Of a stretch of DNA of 64,000 bases, positions 51,497 to 59,826 are shown piece after piece; positions within the stretch are counted from its first letter, which is position 1; the number at the start of each line of letters is the position of its first letter. Made by a program: the position numbers and the translations under genes. Below the pieces are notes generated by a model, which was not told the DNA's origin, searched no databases, and worked only from the letters and a program-made list of their open reading frames with translations. Source of the stretch: Methanomassiliicoccales archaeon PtaU1.Bin124 (GTDB lineage Archaea > Thermoplasmatota > Thermoplasmata > Methanomassiliicoccales > UBA472). The stretch covers positions 110,727 to 174,726 of the forward strand of contig MVRC01000016.1 in assembly GCA_002067865.1 (NCBI GenBank), in the 5' to 3' direction.

Positions 51497-52078
51497 ATGG
51501 ATGTGAACTGGATGAAGATCGTCGCCATCAATGGGAGCCCGAGGAAGGAAGGGAACACCGCTGCATTGCTCAAGGCCGTGGTCGAGGAGCACAAGGACAC
51601 CGATCTGGTCTACTTCGACCTGGCCGATCTCAAGGTCAAGGACTGTACCTCCTGTTGGTACTGCAAGACGCACGAGTCCTGTAGCATCAAGGACGACATG
51701 ACCAAGATCTACAAAGCTATCAAGGAGTGCGACACGCTCGTCCTGGCCTCTCCCATCTACATGGGGGCGGAGACCGGCATTATGAAGTCGATGGTCGACC
51801 GCATGTATGCGTTGCTCTCCTTCAGTGACTCCCCAGGCAAGTTCGAGCCCCGTCTCGCGCCGGGGAAGAAGGCCATGGCGCTGTTCACCTGCGGAGCGCC
51901 CAACGGCGATACCGCCATGGGATACCAGAAGGACCGCTACTACTCCATCTTCGCCATGGGAGGGTTCTCAAAGGCCAAGGTCTACATCGTCGGCGGGGTC
52001 AATCCGAACGCCAACATCATGGAGAAGGTGGAAGTGCCAAAGATCATCGAAGAATCGCGGCGCTTCCTCCGCCACTGA
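51497..52078 (+). CDS. Iron-sulfur flavoprotein / NADPH-dependent FMN reductase-like
   Basis: 193 residues (ATG 51512, MKIVAING, is also possible). FMN loop INGSPRKEGNTAALL, then a compact cysteine motif CTSCWYCKTHESC, and ASPIYMGAETGIMKSMVDRMY. This is the pattern of archaeal iron-sulfur flavoproteins (Isf), which bind FMN and a [4Fe-4S] cluster and take electrons from ferredoxin; cluster spacing CxxCxxCx5C fits. Roles in oxygen or peroxide reduction are known for relatives. It is 9 bp upstream of thpR. Confidence 0.8.
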   Translation: MDVNWMKIVAINGSPRKEGNTAALLKAVVEEHKDTDLVYFDLADLKVKDCTSCWYCKTHESCSIKDDMTKIYKAIKECDTLVLASPIYMGAETGIMKSMVDRMYALLSFSDSPGKFEPRLAPGKKAMALFTCGAPNGDTAMGYQKDRYYSIFAMGGFSKAKVYIVGGVNPNANIMEKVEVPKIIEESRRFLRH

Positions 52079-52087
52079 GGTGCCTCC

Positions 52088-52642
52088 ATGCCTTTCAGGG
52101 CGTTCATCGCGGCCGAGATATCCCCCTCGAACGAGCTGAAGGCATTGCTGGCCGACCTGGGCCGCATCGGTCCTGGTCTCAAGCCGGTGGAGGAAGAGAA
52201 CGTACACGTGACCCTGAAGTTCCTGGGGGACACGGACGAGGCCCTGGTGCAAAAGATAGTCGCGTGCATGGGGTCGGCGATCGAAGGCATTCATCCGTTC
52301 ACTCTGACGCTCAAGGGAACGGGCTACTTTCCTCCCAGGGGCCCGGCCAGGACGCTCTGGGTCGGCATGGAGGGGGCCGAGCCTTTGGCCACCATCGCCA
52401 CGAGGCTGGACAAGGGGCTGTCAGAGCTGGGCTTCATCCCGGAGGAGCGCGGTTTCAAGGCCCACCTTACCGTGGGAAGGGTAAAGGACAACCGGGCCGC
52501 GTTCGCATCGGAGCAGGCGGCCCAGCGGTACAAGGATGCGGCGTTCGGCACGCAGCTGGTCGCCTCGATCAAGTTGAAAAGATCGGTGCTGGGGCGTTTC
52601 GGCCCGACCTACAGCGACGTGGCCGAGGTAGCGCTTCACTGA
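52088..52642 (+). CDS. thpR: RNA 2',3'-cyclic phosphodiesterase (ThpR/LigT family)
   Basis: 184 residues with both HxTx motifs of the 2H phosphoesterases: HVTLKFLG near residue 40 and HLTVGRVK near 125, and the start MPFRAFIAAEI. It opens 2',3'-cyclic phosphates of RNA ends, possibly in tRNA splicing or RNA repair. The 3' end overlaps the convergent biotin carboxylase gene by 7 bp. Confidence 0.9.
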   Translation: MPFRAFIAAEISPSNELKALLADLGRIGPGLKPVEEENVHVTLKFLGDTDEALVQKIVACMGSAIEGIHPFTLTLKGTGYFPPRGPARTLWVGMEGAEPLATIATRLDKGLSELGFIPEERGFKAHLTVGRVKDNRAAFASEQAAQRYKDAAFGTQLVASIKLKRSVLGRFGPTYSDVAEVALH

Positions 52643-54027
52643 CCGTACGACTCGAACATCGAGAACTCGGTCTGCTTCAGCAGGTCCTGGGGCGAGTGCT
52701 CCTTGACGAAGTCGATGTTGTAGTTGCCGGAGATGAAGTCATCGTTGCGCAGCACCAGGCGGTGGTACGGGATGGTCGTCTTGATGCCCGAGACCGTGTA
52801 TCTGTCCAGTGCGTCCCTGGACCTGGTGATGACGTCCTGGCGGCTGGACCCGGAGACGATCAGCTTGGCCAGCAGGTTGTCGAACTCGGTCGGGACCAGG
52901 TAACCTTCGTAGGCCGCCCCGTCCACGCGGATGTTCTCGCCGGACGGCTCCATGTACTTCTCTATGCGTCCAGGCGACGGCAGGAAGTTACTGAACGGAT
53001 TCTCTGCGTTGATACGGAACTCCATCGCATGGCCCTTCGGTGTCACACCGTTCAGTATCTGCGAGACGTCACGGTCGGCCGCGATGTTCAACTGGATCTC
53101 GACCAGGTCCAGACCGTTGCAGATCTCGGTGATGGGATGCTCCACCTGGATACGGGTGTTCGCCTCCAGGAAGTTAAGGTCCCCGTGGTCGCTCATGAGG
53201 AACTCGAAGGTGCCGAGGCTGGTGTAGCCGGACTTCTTCACAGCTTCGATGCATAGGTCGCTGATCTGCTTGCGCAGGGCAGGGCTAACAGCGGTGGACG
53301 GCGTCTCTTCGATGATCTTCTGGTGACGGCGCTGCACAGAGCACTCCCTCTCTCCAAGGCAGTATGCGTTGCCCCGAGAGTCGCCGATGACCTGGAACTC
53401 GATGTGCCTGGCATGGAAGAACGCCTTCTCCATGTAGATGGTGGAGTTCTTGAACGCCTTCTCCGCCTCGTTGCTGGCGTTGGTGAACGCGTCCTCCATC
53501 TCCTCATCGGAGTTGACGACCCTCATTCCCCTGCCGCCTCCTCCGCCGGAGGCCTTCAGCATGATCGGGTATCCGATGTTCTTCGCTTCCTTGACGGCCT
53601 CGTTGAAGTCCTTGACAGGGTCCAGTGTGCCGGGCATGACCGGCATGCCGATCTTCTTCATGAACGCCCTGGCCGACAGCTTTCCTCCAAGGTTCTTCAT
53701 CGCACGGGGGTTGGGGCCGATGAACACGATGCCCTCCTCCTCGCAGCGCTGGGAGAACTCCATCTTCTCGGAAAGGAAACCATATCCAGGGTGGATGGCC
53801 TCAACCTTGAGCCGCTGCGCCACATCGAATATGGCGTCCATATCAAGATATCCGATCCCGGTGGTCTTGGTAGGCAGCTCGACGCTCTTGTCCGCGAATG
53901 AAACGTGCTTGCAGTGCTTGTCAGAAGGGGTATAGATGCCGACGGTAGGGATGCCTAGGCGCTTACAGGTCTTCATCACTCGAATGGCTATTTCGCCCCG
54001 GTTCGCTACCAACACTTTTTTGAACAA
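52636..54027 (-). CDS. Biotin carboxylase (acetyl-CoA/pyruvate carboxylase subunit A type)
   Basis: 463 residues. ATP-grasp features: KVLVANRGEIAIRVMKTC, HPGYGFLSE, the glycine-rich loop KASGGGGGRGMRV, EFQVIGD, ECSVQRRHQKIIEE and FLEANTRIQVEHPITE. It carboxylates biotin with bicarbonate and ATP, as AccC or PycA. The biotin carrier/transcarboxylase subunit is not in the window, so whether this serves pyruvate carboxylase or an acyl-CoA carboxylase is open. Its promoter region (54069-54085) has a GCAGG/CCTGC repeat wrapped around the TATA box. Confidence 0.9.
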   Translation of the reverse strand: MFKKVLVANRGEIAIRVMKTCKRLGIPTVGIYTPSDKHCKHVSFADKSVELPTKTTGIGYLDMDAIFDVAQRLKVEAIHPGYGFLSEKMEFSQRCEEEGIVFIGPNPRAMKNLGGKLSARAFMKKIGMPVMPGTLDPVKDFNEAVKEAKNIGYPIMLKASGGGGGRGMRVVNSDEEMEDAFTNASNEAEKAFKNSTIYMEKAFFHARHIEFQVIGDSRGNAYCLGERECSVQRRHQKIIEETPSTAVSPALRKQISDLCIEAVKKSGYTSLGTFEFLMSDHGDLNFLEANTRIQVEHPITEICNGLDLVEIQLNIAADRDVSQILNGVTPKGHAMEFRINAENPFSNFLPSPGRIEKYMEPSGENIRVDGAAYEGYLVPTEFDNLLAKLIVSGSSRQDVITRSRDALDRYTVSGIKTTIPYHRLVLRNDDFISGNYNIDFVKEHSPQDLLKQTEFSMFESYGQ

Positions 54028-54068
54028 CGGTACCCCTCATTCTGCGCAACATAGCATGTGAGTGCTTC

Positions 54069-54085
54069 GCAGGGTATAAACCTGC
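54069..54085 (-). promoter_or_regulatory. Inverted repeat around the biotin carboxylase TATA box
   Basis: GCAGG and CCTGC flank gtataaa; on the minus strand the TATA reads tttatac about 47 nt before the start codon. A protein bound to the repeat would cover the TATA element. Confidence 0.4.
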
Positions 54086-54163
54086 TTTTTAAATAACTTT
54101 CCCCAGGAAAAGCCAGCATTTTTCCGTATGATTCGTAATAATTATTCGAATATGCATAAAAGC

Positions 54164-54191
54164 ATGTTCGTTTGTCATAATTTTCGAACAT
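54164..54191. promoter_or_regulatory. Inverted repeat ATGTTCG-N14-CGAACAT
   Basis: Perfect 7-bp arms with 14 bp between, within the 256-bp gap between the biotin carboxylase and pilin-like genes. A second near-palindrome built on ATTCG...CGAAT lies at 54131-54151. The shared TTCG/CGAA core suggests several sites for one regulator. The rest of the gap is AT-rich without a gene I can support. Confidence 0.4.
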
Positions 54192-54283
54192 ATCGCGCTC
54201 ATTTTCATCTCGCCCGGTCAGTTAGCTTCATTGTAGCGATGCCGTACTTCACCCCCGATGCCGTCCTAGGTCACGGTGCCAAA

Positions 54284-54775
54284 ATGAGCAAGACCAAATA
54301 TTCAAGGGGCAAGAGATTCAGGAACGACCGCAATGGCGGGATCGAAGGGCTGCCGCTGCAACTTATGATACTGGTGCTGATCGCAGGCGTAGGCACGGCC
54401 GTAATGATGGGATGGATGACAAATCTGAAGGCTCCGGCCTCGATCAATTCGGTGGTGGCCGAACCCGGCGAGATCGTCCTTACCGATTCCGACAGCAACG
54501 GCATCTATTCGGAGGATGGCATCGACATTAAGATCCACGTTCTGGACCAGACCGGGAGCGGGGTGGAGGGCGCCATGGTCGTACTGGACGGATGCAACAT
54601 CGTCACCGAGGACGGCACGACCGCATATGCCAAGACGGATTCTACCGGAACCGCGACCTTCACTGGCCTCTCCGCCACCTATGCCGGAGGGAACCTGGGA
54701 TTCATCACGGTCAAGGTCAGCAAGGGCGGCGCAGGGACCGATTCCAGCTACAGCATCCCAGTGGTGTGCGGGTGA
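54284..54775 (+). CDS. Pilin-like protein with an Ig-like C-terminal domain
   Basis: 163 residues from ATG 54284. A basic start (KTKYSRGKRFRNDRNGG) precedes IEGLPLQLMILVLIAGVGTAV, a Thermoplasmata-type pilin-like N-terminal helix. After it comes a beta-rich domain of about 110 residues with DSDSNGIYSEDGIDIKIHVLDQTGSGVEGAMVVL and DSTGTATFTGL, like a bacterial Ig/carboxypeptidase-regulatory fold displayed outside. Probably a minor or major subunit of an archaeal type IV pilus-like fibre. Two further small anchored proteins follow with 4-bp spacing and an ATGA overlap. Confidence 0.65.
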   Translation: MSKTKYSRGKRFRNDRNGGIEGLPLQLMILVLIAGVGTAVMMGWMTNLKAPASINSVVAEPGEIVLTDSDSNGIYSEDGIDIKIHVLDQTGSGVEGAMVVLDGCNIVTEDGTTAYAKTDSTGTATFTGLSATYAGGNLGFITVKVSKGGAGTDSSYSIPVVCG

Positions 54776-54779
54776 GCAA

Positions 54780-55229
54780 GTGCTGCGCCAGGACAGGAAC
54801 GCGCTGGAGGGGATGCCGTTGCGTCTCCTCCTCGTCACCCTGATGATCTGTCTCGCCACCCCGATACTGTTCGATTCGCTGGTCAATTTCCAGAAGGTCA
54901 GCGGTTCAACGATCATGCAAGGACAGGTGGACAAGGTGCACAAGGCCGCCCTGGAGGTCTGCAATCAAGGCCCGGGCAGCCAGCGCATCGTCAAGGTGGA
55001 GATGCCGGCAGAGGACTGTTCATTGATCATCGGGGGAAGGAGCAGGTCCGAGAGCATGTCGCTCGGATTCCTCCTTGCCGGTCAGGAGCCGGTGCGAACC
55101 TATCTCACCGATCCGAACATCCGCTTCGTTACCTGTGACAACGCCACCATCTCCATCCATGGGGCGCAGGTCATCACGCTGCGATGCGTCAACGACGCAG
55201 AGGGGTTCGCGGTGGAAGTGCGCCTATGA
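54780..55229 (+). CDS. Second pilin-like protein
   Basis: 149 residues from GTG 54780, 4 bp after the upstream stop. The N-terminus (LRQDRNALEGMPLRLLLVTLMICLATPILFDSL) repeats the DRN-x-EG-x-PL motif of the preceding protein, followed by a short extracellular domain with four cysteines (VCNQG, AEDCSL, VTCDNA, LRCVND) that could form disulfides. Export through the pilin route is inferred from the motif. No known family. Confidence 0.6.
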   Translation: MLRQDRNALEGMPLRLLLVTLMICLATPILFDSLVNFQKVSGSTIMQGQVDKVHKAALEVCNQGPGSQRIVKVEMPAEDCSLIIGGRSRSESMSLGFLLAGQEPVRTYLTDPNIRFVTCDNATISIHGAQVITLRCVNDAEGFAVEVRL

Positions 55230-55708
55230 TGGAGTTCTTCCTCTCCAAGTTCTGGGCGCTGATCTGCGGCGTCCTGCTTCTAGGGGTATGCGCGGGGAGC
55301 GTGCTCGACCTTGGCCGGGCCTCGGAGGACCGCACTGAGCAGGTTATGCTGGAAGAGCTAGCGAGGGAGATCGATGCCGCTTGCATGGGGGAGGGAAGGT
55401 CGCTCCACATAATCGACCTTTCCGAGCGCATATCCGGCGACGAGGTCATACAGTTGCGGCACGGCAGCGTTTGGTTCATGGGCGAGGGGAAGAGCTATGC
55501 CAAAAGGCTGTGCTGTGATCCGGTCCTCATCGACGAATCCAATAGGGCCCTCGGTCTCGATGGGGTCATTACCTTCATGCCAGCGTTGAAAATGTATGTG
55601 GAAAGGTATGGGAACGGGACGGCCGAGATCAGGGTTCAATCGGCAAAGGTGGACGCCACCTTCTTCACCGCCTCGACGAACTCCTTGGCATCGTCCTCAT
55701 CATTGTAG
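55226..55708 (+). CDS. Third small anchored protein of the pilin-like operon
   Basis: 160 residues, ATG 55226 overlapping the upstream stop. One N-terminal hydrophobic helix (FWALICGVLLLGVCAGSVL) then an extracellular domain of about 130 residues. It lacks the EGxPL motif but keeps the size and plan of a minor pilin-like subunit. Its last 73 bp run antisense over the end of the convergent cysteine desulfurase gene, and the terminal serine-rich stretch (STNSLASSSSL) may be without function. Confidence 0.55.
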   Translation: MMEFFLSKFWALICGVLLLGVCAGSVLDLGRASEDRTEQVMLEELAREIDAACMGEGRSLHIIDLSERISGDEVIQLRHGSVWFMGEGKSYAKRLCCDPVLIDESNRALGLDGVITFMPALKMYVERYGNGTAEIRVQSAKVDATFFTASTNSLASSSSL

Positions 55709-56847
55709 ATGTAAGATGAGGCCCTGGCACATCCCTCCACCCCGATCGAATCGAAATACGGATGGGCACAGTGGTTGCCGGAGCGCACCATCACCTTGGC
55801 CATTTCATCAAGGATCATGGCCACGTCATGCGATCTCATCCCGTCGATGTTGAACGAGAAGATGCTGCCCCTCCTGTCAGGGTCGAGCGGACGGAGCATG
55901 CGCAGCTTCGGCAGGTCCTTCAGGCCGGAGGACATTATGCGGTTCAGCTTCCGTTCATGCTCGGCCACGTTCTCCATGCCGACCTTCTTCAGATATTCTA
56001 CGGCCGCCCCGGTCCCGATGATGCCGGCGTAGTTCAGCAATCCAGCCTCGAACCGCTCCGGAACTGGAAGATATTTGACAGAATCGTATGTGGTCTCCAG
56101 AACGCTCCCTCCCCCCGATGTCAACGGCCGAAGCTTTTCCAGCAGCTCCAGCTTCCCGTAGAGTACGCCCATGCCGGAAGGCCCTAGCATCTTGTGCGCC
56201 GAGAGGGAGAAGAAGTCCACATCGAGCCGCCTCACGTCGACCGGCATGTGCGGCGCCGACTGCGCCCCGTCCACATTGACCAGCGCGCCGTTGTCGTGGG
56301 CGATGCCGACGATCTCCTTCAGCGGCACGGTGACACCGTTGACGTTGTTGGTATGGACGATGCTGACCATCTTGACCTTTCGGTCCATGACCTTCTTGAA
56401 TCCCTCGAGGTCGAACTCGCCCTCCTTCGTGGCCGGGGCGAACCTTCTCTTCAGGCCGAGGGCCGATTGAAGCTCCAGCCATGGAACGTGATTGCTGTTG
56501 TGCTCGAAGGCGCTGCTCACGATGACATCCCCGGGATTGAACTTCCACCCCTTGGCCACCAGATTCAGCGATTCGGTGCAGTTCTTGGTGAACACTATCT
56601 CGCCGGAGCTCGATGCGTTCAGGAACGAGGCGACGGAATCCCGGGCGTCGTCCAGACGCAGCGAGACCTGTGTCGCCAGGCGGTGAACGCTCCTCCCTGC
56701 GCAGGCCGGGTGGAGAAGGTAATATTCGTCCATGGCCTGGATGACCTGCCTGGGCCTGAGGCTCTGGCAGGCGGAATCGAGGTAGACCATTCGCTCCTTG
56801 CCCTGGTCGAACAAGGGGAAGTCCTTGCGCAGCGCGGCGACATCCAT
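55636..56847 (-). CDS. sufS: Cysteine desulfurase, SufS/CsdA type
   Basis: 403 residues from ATG 56847 (MDVAALRKDFP). PLP lysine in FSLSAHKMLGPSG, NVDGAQSAPHMPVD for the PLP pyridine, and the late catalytic VRSGNHCAHP, the single-Cys RxGxHC form of group II desulfurases. It takes sulfur from cysteine to a persulfide for Fe-S assembly. It is divergent from a second, NifS-type enzyme, the two starts being 122 bp apart. The 3' end overlaps a pilin-like gene on the other strand. Confidence 0.88.
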   Translation of the reverse strand: MDVAALRKDFPLFDQGKERMVYLDSACQSLRPRQVIQAMDEYYLLHPACAGRSVHRLATQVSLRLDDARDSVASFLNASSSGEIVFTKNCTESLNLVAKGWKFNPGDVIVSSAFEHNSNHVPWLELQSALGLKRRFAPATKEGEFDLEGFKKVMDRKVKMVSIVHTNNVNGVTVPLKEIVGIAHDNGALVNVDGAQSAPHMPVDVRRLDVDFFSLSAHKMLGPSGMGVLYGKLELLEKLRPLTSGGGSVLETTYDSVKYLPVPERFEAGLLNYAGIIGTGAAVEYLKKVGMENVAEHERKLNRIMSSGLKDLPKLRMLRPLDPDRRGSIFSFNIDGMRSHDVAMILDEMAKVMVRSGNHCAHPYFDSIGVEGCARASSYIYNDEDDAKEFVEAVKKVASTFAD

Positions 56848-56969
56848 CGGACCAGAGAAATTATGCCAGCCATATATATCACCTCCCGAATGACGTTGGG
56901 AAGAAAGCATTATCTCATGCCAGCGTTCTGCTTGGCCTGTCGCCTTTTACATTAGAGGATGATGAACCG

Positions 56970-58109
56970 ATGGCACACAAGGTATACCTGGACAACAACG
57001 CCACCACGAAGGTCGATGAGAAGGTGGTGCACGAGATGCTCCCCTTCCTCACCGAGCGTTACGGGAACGCTTCCAGCATGCACGAGTTCGGCAAGGAGGC
57101 GGACCAGGCCATCGACGATGCCAGGGAGATCGTGGCCCATGCCCTGGGGGGCTCGCAGCGAGAGATATTCTTCACCTCTGGAGGCACCGAGGCGGACAAC
57201 CTGGCCATCATCGGATATTGTCTGGCCAACAGGGACAAGGGCGACCAGATCATCACCCAGAGGACGGAGCATTCCGCAGTGCTGAACGCCTTCGAGCATC
57301 TTCGTTCCTTGGGCTTCGATGTGGTCGTCCTCGATGTGGACCGGGAAGGACACATCGACCAGGGCAGGCTGGAGGACGCGATGAACGACGGAACGCTCCT
57401 GGTCTCGATCATGGCGGCGAACAACGAGATAGGCACCCTGCATGACATCAGGAGTATCGCCGGAGCGGTCCATGCGCACGGGGCTGCCCTCCACACGGAC
57501 GCGGTCCAGGCCATCACGAAGCTGCCGTTGGGCAGGTCGGACGATTTCGACCTTCTTTCCATGGCGGCGCATAAGTTCCACGGGCCCAAAGGGGTCGGGG
57601 CATTGTTCATCAGGAAGGGGCTGAAGGTGCAGCCGATAATGTTCGGTGGTGGTCATGAAAGGGGTCTGAGGCCCTCCACTGAGAACGTACCAGGGATCGT
57701 GGGAATGGGTGCGGCAATGCGCATCGGAATATCGACCATGGATGCGGACGTGGAGCGCATGGCCCGGCTCAGGGAGAGGATGGTCTATGCCATCACGGAG
57801 ACCATTCCCGGTGTCGAGGTCAACGGTCCCCGCCACCATCGCCTCTGCAACAACGCCAATCTGCTTTTCCCGGAGACAGACGGTCAGCAGCTGGTGCTCC
57901 GGCTCGACAAGGCGGGGTTCGCCGTCTCCACCGGCTCCGCCTGCTCCACCCACCATGTTGGCGCCTCGCACGTCCTCACTGCCATCGGGCTCACCCCCCG
58001 CCAGGCCGGTGGTTCACTGCGCATAAGCTTGTCCCGTTTCACCACCGCCTCGGAGGTGGACGGTCTCGTGGCCGCCCTGCCCGAATGCGTCAAGGCATCG
58101 AGGCTCTAG
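56970..58109 (+). CDS. Cysteine desulfurase, NifS/IscS type
   Basis: 379 residues. Start KVYLDNNATTKVDE, PLP lysine in LSMAAHKFHGPKGVGAL, and the active Cys in STGSACSTHHVGASHVL, the flexible-loop form of group I desulfurases. It supplies sulfur for Fe-S clusters or thiolated tRNA. The neighbouring divergent gene is a SufS-type enzyme. The next gene, pyrD, follows 42 bp on in the same direction. Confidence 0.9.
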   Translation: MAHKVYLDNNATTKVDEKVVHEMLPFLTERYGNASSMHEFGKEADQAIDDAREIVAHALGGSQREIFFTSGGTEADNLAIIGYCLANRDKGDQIITQRTEHSAVLNAFEHLRSLGFDVVVLDVDREGHIDQGRLEDAMNDGTLLVSIMAANNEIGTLHDIRSIAGAVHAHGAALHTDAVQAITKLPLGRSDDFDLLSMAAHKFHGPKGVGALFIRKGLKVQPIMFGGGHERGLRPSTENVPGIVGMGAAMRIGISTMDADVERMARLRERMVYAITETIPGVEVNGPRHHRLCNNANLLFPETDGQQLVLRLDKAGFAVSTGSACSTHHVGASHVLTAIGLTPRQAGGSLRISLSRFTTASEVDGLVAALPECVKASRL

Positions 58110-58151
58110 GCCAGGGGAACGGTTAAGAGCGCAAAAGTCATCTTGCCGTCG

Positions 58152-59063
58152 ATGAACAGATTGAAGGTGGAACTCGCCGGGTTGGAGCTGTCCAACCCCA
58201 CGATGCTGGCTTCCGGCATGATGGGCGAGACGGGCATGTCGCTGGTGGAGGCGGCCAGGAACGGCGCCGGTGCAGTGGTCACGAAGTCGGTCGGGATGGA
58301 GCCGCGCACTGGCTACATCAACCCCACGCTGGTGGAGCATGATGATTATTACATCAATGCCATGGGCCTGCCGAACCCCGGCATAGCCGATTATGGTGAG
58401 GAGATGGCATCGGCCATCAAGGGAGGCGTGCCGATCTTCGGAAGCATCTTCGCCGCGAGCGTGAGCGACTTCGCCCACCTGGCGGGTAAGATGGAGGACT
58501 ACGGGGCCTCGGCGGTGGAGCTGAATCTCTCCTGCCCTCATGCCAAGGGGTACGGCATGGAGATGGGCATTGACCCGGATATCGTGGCCAACATCGTCAA
58601 GGAGGTCAAGGGCTCGGTCTCGGTCCCCGTCTTCGCCAAGCTGACGCCCAACACCCACAGGCTGCTCGATGTGGCCGAGGCGGTGCAGAGGGCGGACGGG
58701 GACGGGATAGTGGCGATCAACACCCTCAAGGCCATAGCCATCTCCGTGGAGTTCAGACGGCCGATACTGTCGAACGTCTATGGCGGTCTCTCCGGCCCGG
58801 CGGTGAAACCGATCGGACTGCGTGCGGTCTATGACCTCTACGACCGCGTCGACATCCCCATCATCGGGGTGGGCGGCGTGGAGACGTGGAAGGATGCCAT
58901 GGAATACATCATGGCCGGGGCCTCCGCCGTCCAGGTGGGAAGCGCCGTGGGCAGGCACGGGCTGGGGGTGTTCGGGGAGATATGCAACGGCATGGACTCC
59001 TATCTGGAAGAGAACGGTGCTGAGATGATGGACCTGGTGGGGGTGGCACATGAACGGAAATGA
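58152..59063 (+). CDS. pyrD: Dihydroorotate dehydrogenase, class 1B catalytic subunit
   Basis: 303 residues from ATG 58152. FMN-barrel motifs: NPTMLASGMMGETG, NAMGLPNPG, AVELNLSCPHAKG (active Cys loop), VFAKLTPN, GVGGVETWKDAMEYIMAGASAVQVGSA. It oxidises dihydroorotate to orotate in pyrimidine synthesis. Class 1B is inferred because pyrK overlaps its end by 14 bp, so electrons go to NAD+ through the partner subunit. Confidence 0.92.
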   Translation: MNRLKVELAGLELSNPTMLASGMMGETGMSLVEAARNGAGAVVTKSVGMEPRTGYINPTLVEHDDYYINAMGLPNPGIADYGEEMASAIKGGVPIFGSIFAASVSDFAHLAGKMEDYGASAVELNLSCPHAKGYGMEMGIDPDIVANIVKEVKGSVSVPVFAKLTPNTHRLLDVAEAVQRADGDGIVAINTLKAIAISVEFRRPILSNVYGGLSGPAVKPIGLRAVYDLYDRVDIPIIGVGGVETWKDAMEYIMAGASAVQVGSAVGRHGLGVFGEICNGMDSYLEENGAEMMDLVGVAHERK

Positions 59064-59826
59064 GGTCGTCACGATCAAGGAGGTCGTGCCCGAAGGAAAG
59101 GGCATAACCACGCTGCGCTTCGAGCTGGACCGCACGGCCCGGCCGGGGCAGTTCTTCATGGTCTGGGTCCCGGGAGTGGACGAGGTGCCGATGTCGGTCT
59201 CGTACACTGGGAGGGTGAAGGGGATCACCGTGCGCGAGGTCGGTACCGCCACCAAGGCGCTCTCCGGCCTGAAAGGAGGGGACATGATCGGCATCCGCGG
59301 TCCGTACGGGCGCGGGTTCGCCATGCCCAAGGGCAAGTTCCTGGTGGTTGGGGGAGGCACGGGAATCGCAGCAGTCCTGCCGGCGGTGGAGATGGCCGAT
59401 GACAAGGACATAGTGGACGTGGCATTGGGCGCCAGGAACGCCTCCGAGATCATCTTCGAGGAGAGGGCGGAGAATGCCTCCAACCATGTGCATGTCTCGA
59501 CCGACGATGGAACTAGAGGATTCCACGGCACCGTCGTGGCCATGGTGGATGACATCCTGAAGAAGCATTCCTACGATCAGGTCATCGCCTGCGGCCCGGA
59601 GAAGATGCTCTACTACCTTCTCGAGGTCTGCAAGAAGCATGGCGTGGAGAGCCAGATGTCCCTGGAACGATTCATGAAGTGCGGTTCTGGACTGTGCGGC
59701 TCCTGCGTCATTGACGGCAAGAGGGTCTGCGCGGACGGTCCGGTCTTCTACGGCCGGGAGATCTCTGACATGCTGGAGTTCAGCAAGGCGAAGAGGGACG
59801 AGGCTGGCCGTCTGATCAAGCTATGA
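59050..59826 (+). CDS. pyrK: Dihydroorotate dehydrogenase electron-transfer subunit
   Basis: 258 residues, ferredoxin reductase fold. FAD segment RPGQFFMVWVPGVDEVPMSVSYTG, nucleotide segment GKFLVVGGGTGIAAVLPAVEMA, and the [2Fe-2S] site CGSGLCGSCVIDGKRVC (C-x4-C-x2-C-x7-C). It passes electrons from PyrD to NAD+. Translationally coupled to pyrD. The stop abuts directly on the convergent homocitrate-synthase-like gene. Confidence 0.92.
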   Translation: MNGNEVVTIKEVVPEGKGITTLRFELDRTARPGQFFMVWVPGVDEVPMSVSYTGRVKGITVREVGTATKALSGLKGGDMIGIRGPYGRGFAMPKGKFLVVGGGTGIAAVLPAVEMADDKDIVDVALGARNASEIIFEERAENASNHVHVSTDDGTRGFHGTVVAMVDDILKKHSYDQVIACGPEKMLYYLLEVCKKHGVESQMSLERFMKCGSGLCGSCVIDGKRVCADGPVFYGREISDMLEFSKAKRDEAGRLIKL

